Part shown: positions 63,128-64,000 of the stretch, piece after piece
How positions within the stretch are numbered: position 1 is the first letter of the stretch
Layout: each line of letters starts with the position of its first letter
DNA from: Crambe crambe
Taxonomy: Eukaryota > Porifera > Demospongiae > Poecilosclerida > Crambeidae
NCBI GenBank assembly: GCA_963924555.1
Contig: OZ004583.1
Location: 5,365,501 to 5,429,500 of the forward strand
DNA length: 64,000 nucleotides
Direction: 5' to 3'
Program-made: the position numbers and the translations under genes
Notes under the pieces: model-generated
What the model was told of the DNA's origin: nothing
The model's input: only the letters and a program-made list of their open reading frames with translations
Databases searched by the model: none

Positions 63128-64000
63128 ATGGCCTCAAGAAGGAAGAGGTTGTCTGCAAGAAAAAGATTGATTTGGAAGGATGAAGACATGATTAAGGCTT
63201 TGGATGCTGTGAAGAAAGATAAATTGACTGTTTCTAAAGCTGCTGCCCTAAATCATGTTCCAAGAAAGACTCTTGATGATAGAGTTCGTTGTCGTGTCGT
63301 CCATGGTCGAAAACCTGGGAGAACCACAGTCCTTACTTCTGAAGAGGAGGAAGCTCTTTGCAACTACCTAATCTATATGGCAGAGAGGGGATTTCCGCTC
63401 ACTCGACGGATGGTGATGGCATACGCGTGGGCTGTAGCAAGACGTTCAGGCAAAGAGAAGGCATTTAACAAGGAAGCAGGACCAGGAGATCGCTGGTGGT
63501 CAAACTTCCGCAGACGCCATCCTAAAATAACTCTACGCAAGTTGGACAAGCTCGATCGCAATAGGGCTCAAAACTTTAATCCTGAGGTAGTAGATAAGTA
63601 TTTTAAGCTTTTAAAAAAGACCCTCGAAGATAATTCTTTAATGACTTCACCACGTCGCATCTACAATTGTGACGAGTCGTTTCTGCCACTGGATGGTTCA
63701 CGAGAGAAAGCAGTGACCTATGTAAAGAGTAAGTGTGCTTATGGTCAAGTAACTGGGACTACAGAGCATATTACATTATTATGTGGTGCATCAGCAGCAG
63801 GAATAGCTTTGCCACCAATGATAATTTATCCAAAAGCTTTCCCTGGGGGTGCATACACCTTTAAAGGGCCTGATGATGCAGTTTATGCCAAAAGTGAGTC
63901 CGGGTGGGTTGACTCTGAGCTCTTCCTGTCTTGGATGAAGAAAATTTTTTTAGTTCATGCTGTTCCTCAACGCCCAGTTTTATTGCTGATCGACGGGCAT
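63128..64000 (+). CDS. Pogo/Tigger-like DDE transposase, open to the window end
   Basis: ATG at 63128, then 291 codons without a stop. Residues about 15-60 (LIWKDEDMIKALDAVKKDKL, SKAAALNHVPRKTLDDRV) form a psq-type HTH. Residues 75-140 (TSEEEEALCNYLIYMAERGF ... GDRWWSNFRRRHP) form the CENP-B-like second HTH. The catalytic domain starts near residue 180: IYNCDESFLPLDGSREK holds the first Asp and LLLIDGH at the very end holds the second. The third acidic residue would lie beyond the window. GTTEHITLLCGASAAGIALP between them is conserved in the family. The intact frame suggests a recently active or domesticated copy. Terminal repeats were not found on the left. Confidence 0.9.
   Translation, partial: MASRRKRLSARKRLIWKDEDMIKALDAVKKDKLTVSKAAALNHVPRKTLDDRVRCRVVHGRKPGRTTVLTSEEEEALCNYLIYMAERGFPLTRRMVMAYAWAVARRSGKEKAFNKEAGPGDRWWSNFRRRHPKITLRKLDKLDRNRAQNFNPEVVDKYFKLLKKTLEDNSLMTSPRRIYNCDESFLPLDGSREKAVTYVKSKCAYGQVTGTTEHITLLCGASAAGIALPPMIIYPKAFPGGAYTFKGPDDAVYAKSESGWVDSELFLSWMKKIFLVHAVPQRPVLLLIDGH

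Overview
The window looks like nuclear DNA from an animal, most likely a demosponge of the Amphimedon type. It is AT-rich and has GT-AG introns, often only 50-120 bp long. TAGCTAGC runs are common, and cut-and-paste transposons, fold-back elements and gene fragments are everywhere. The species call is inference from style and gene content. No operons, rRNA, tRNA or CRISPR arrays were seen. Most genes are partial, broken or mobile.

Layout. 0-5.3 kb: an edge-truncated exon, two copies of a repeat (R1+R2), and a broken Roc-COR GTPase gene. 5.4-11.6 kb: degenerate minus-strand ORFs, including a tyrosine-recombinase-like fragment and an NYN-domain nuclease gene. 11.7-13.4 kb: micro-exon array 1. 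13.5-20 kb: small ORFs, a P-loop fragment and low-complexity DNA. 20.4-21.6 kb: a frameshifted Mutator-like transposase. 22-25 kb: fold-back elements and a basic-repeat pseudogene. 25.8-27.2 kb: the 3' half of a class V aminotransferase gene with five clean exons. 28-36 kb: a TA-flanked MITE, an inverted duplication, Cys- and Pro-rich transposon-style exons and a 2A-like motif. 36.2-37.5 kb: an internally deleted pogo element with both TIRs. 37.9-40.9 kb: a hAT N-terminal fragment, a fold-back and a Cys-rich ORF. 41.1-43.4 kb: micro-exon array 2. 43.6-44.1 kb: a hAT-like MITE. 45-49 kb: mostly decayed sequence with a reverse-transcriptase remnant. 49.5-59.1 kb: nested segmental duplications, three coiled-coil micro-exon modules and a GC-rich family-B DNA polymerase fragment joined to one of them. 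59.4-59.6 kb: an RG-rich micro-exon gene. 61 kb: a DUF3504-like fragment. 63.1-64 kb: an open pogo transposase running off the window end.

The most notable content is a set of micro-exon genes on the minus strand. Their coding exons are mostly 19-51 nt long and nearly all begin and end in codon phase 1, so they can be added, lost or skipped without breaking the frame. Two loci (11.7-13.4 and 41.1-43.4 kb) encode an 11-residue repeat, G-K-x-[IV]-G-x-G-I-x-x-A. Array 1 can end either in a hydrophobic, probably membrane-spanning, last exon or in one of five tandem alternative last exons with a soluble tail. A third family (58.5-59.0 kb and relatives) encodes a 54-residue coiled-coil protein starting MGASYS, which fits an N-myristoylation signal. 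One copy of that family has gained a 5' exon made from a viral-type DNA polymerase. I cannot assign a function to any of these proteins. Exon calls rest on splice-site and phase agreement read by eye, without transcript evidence.
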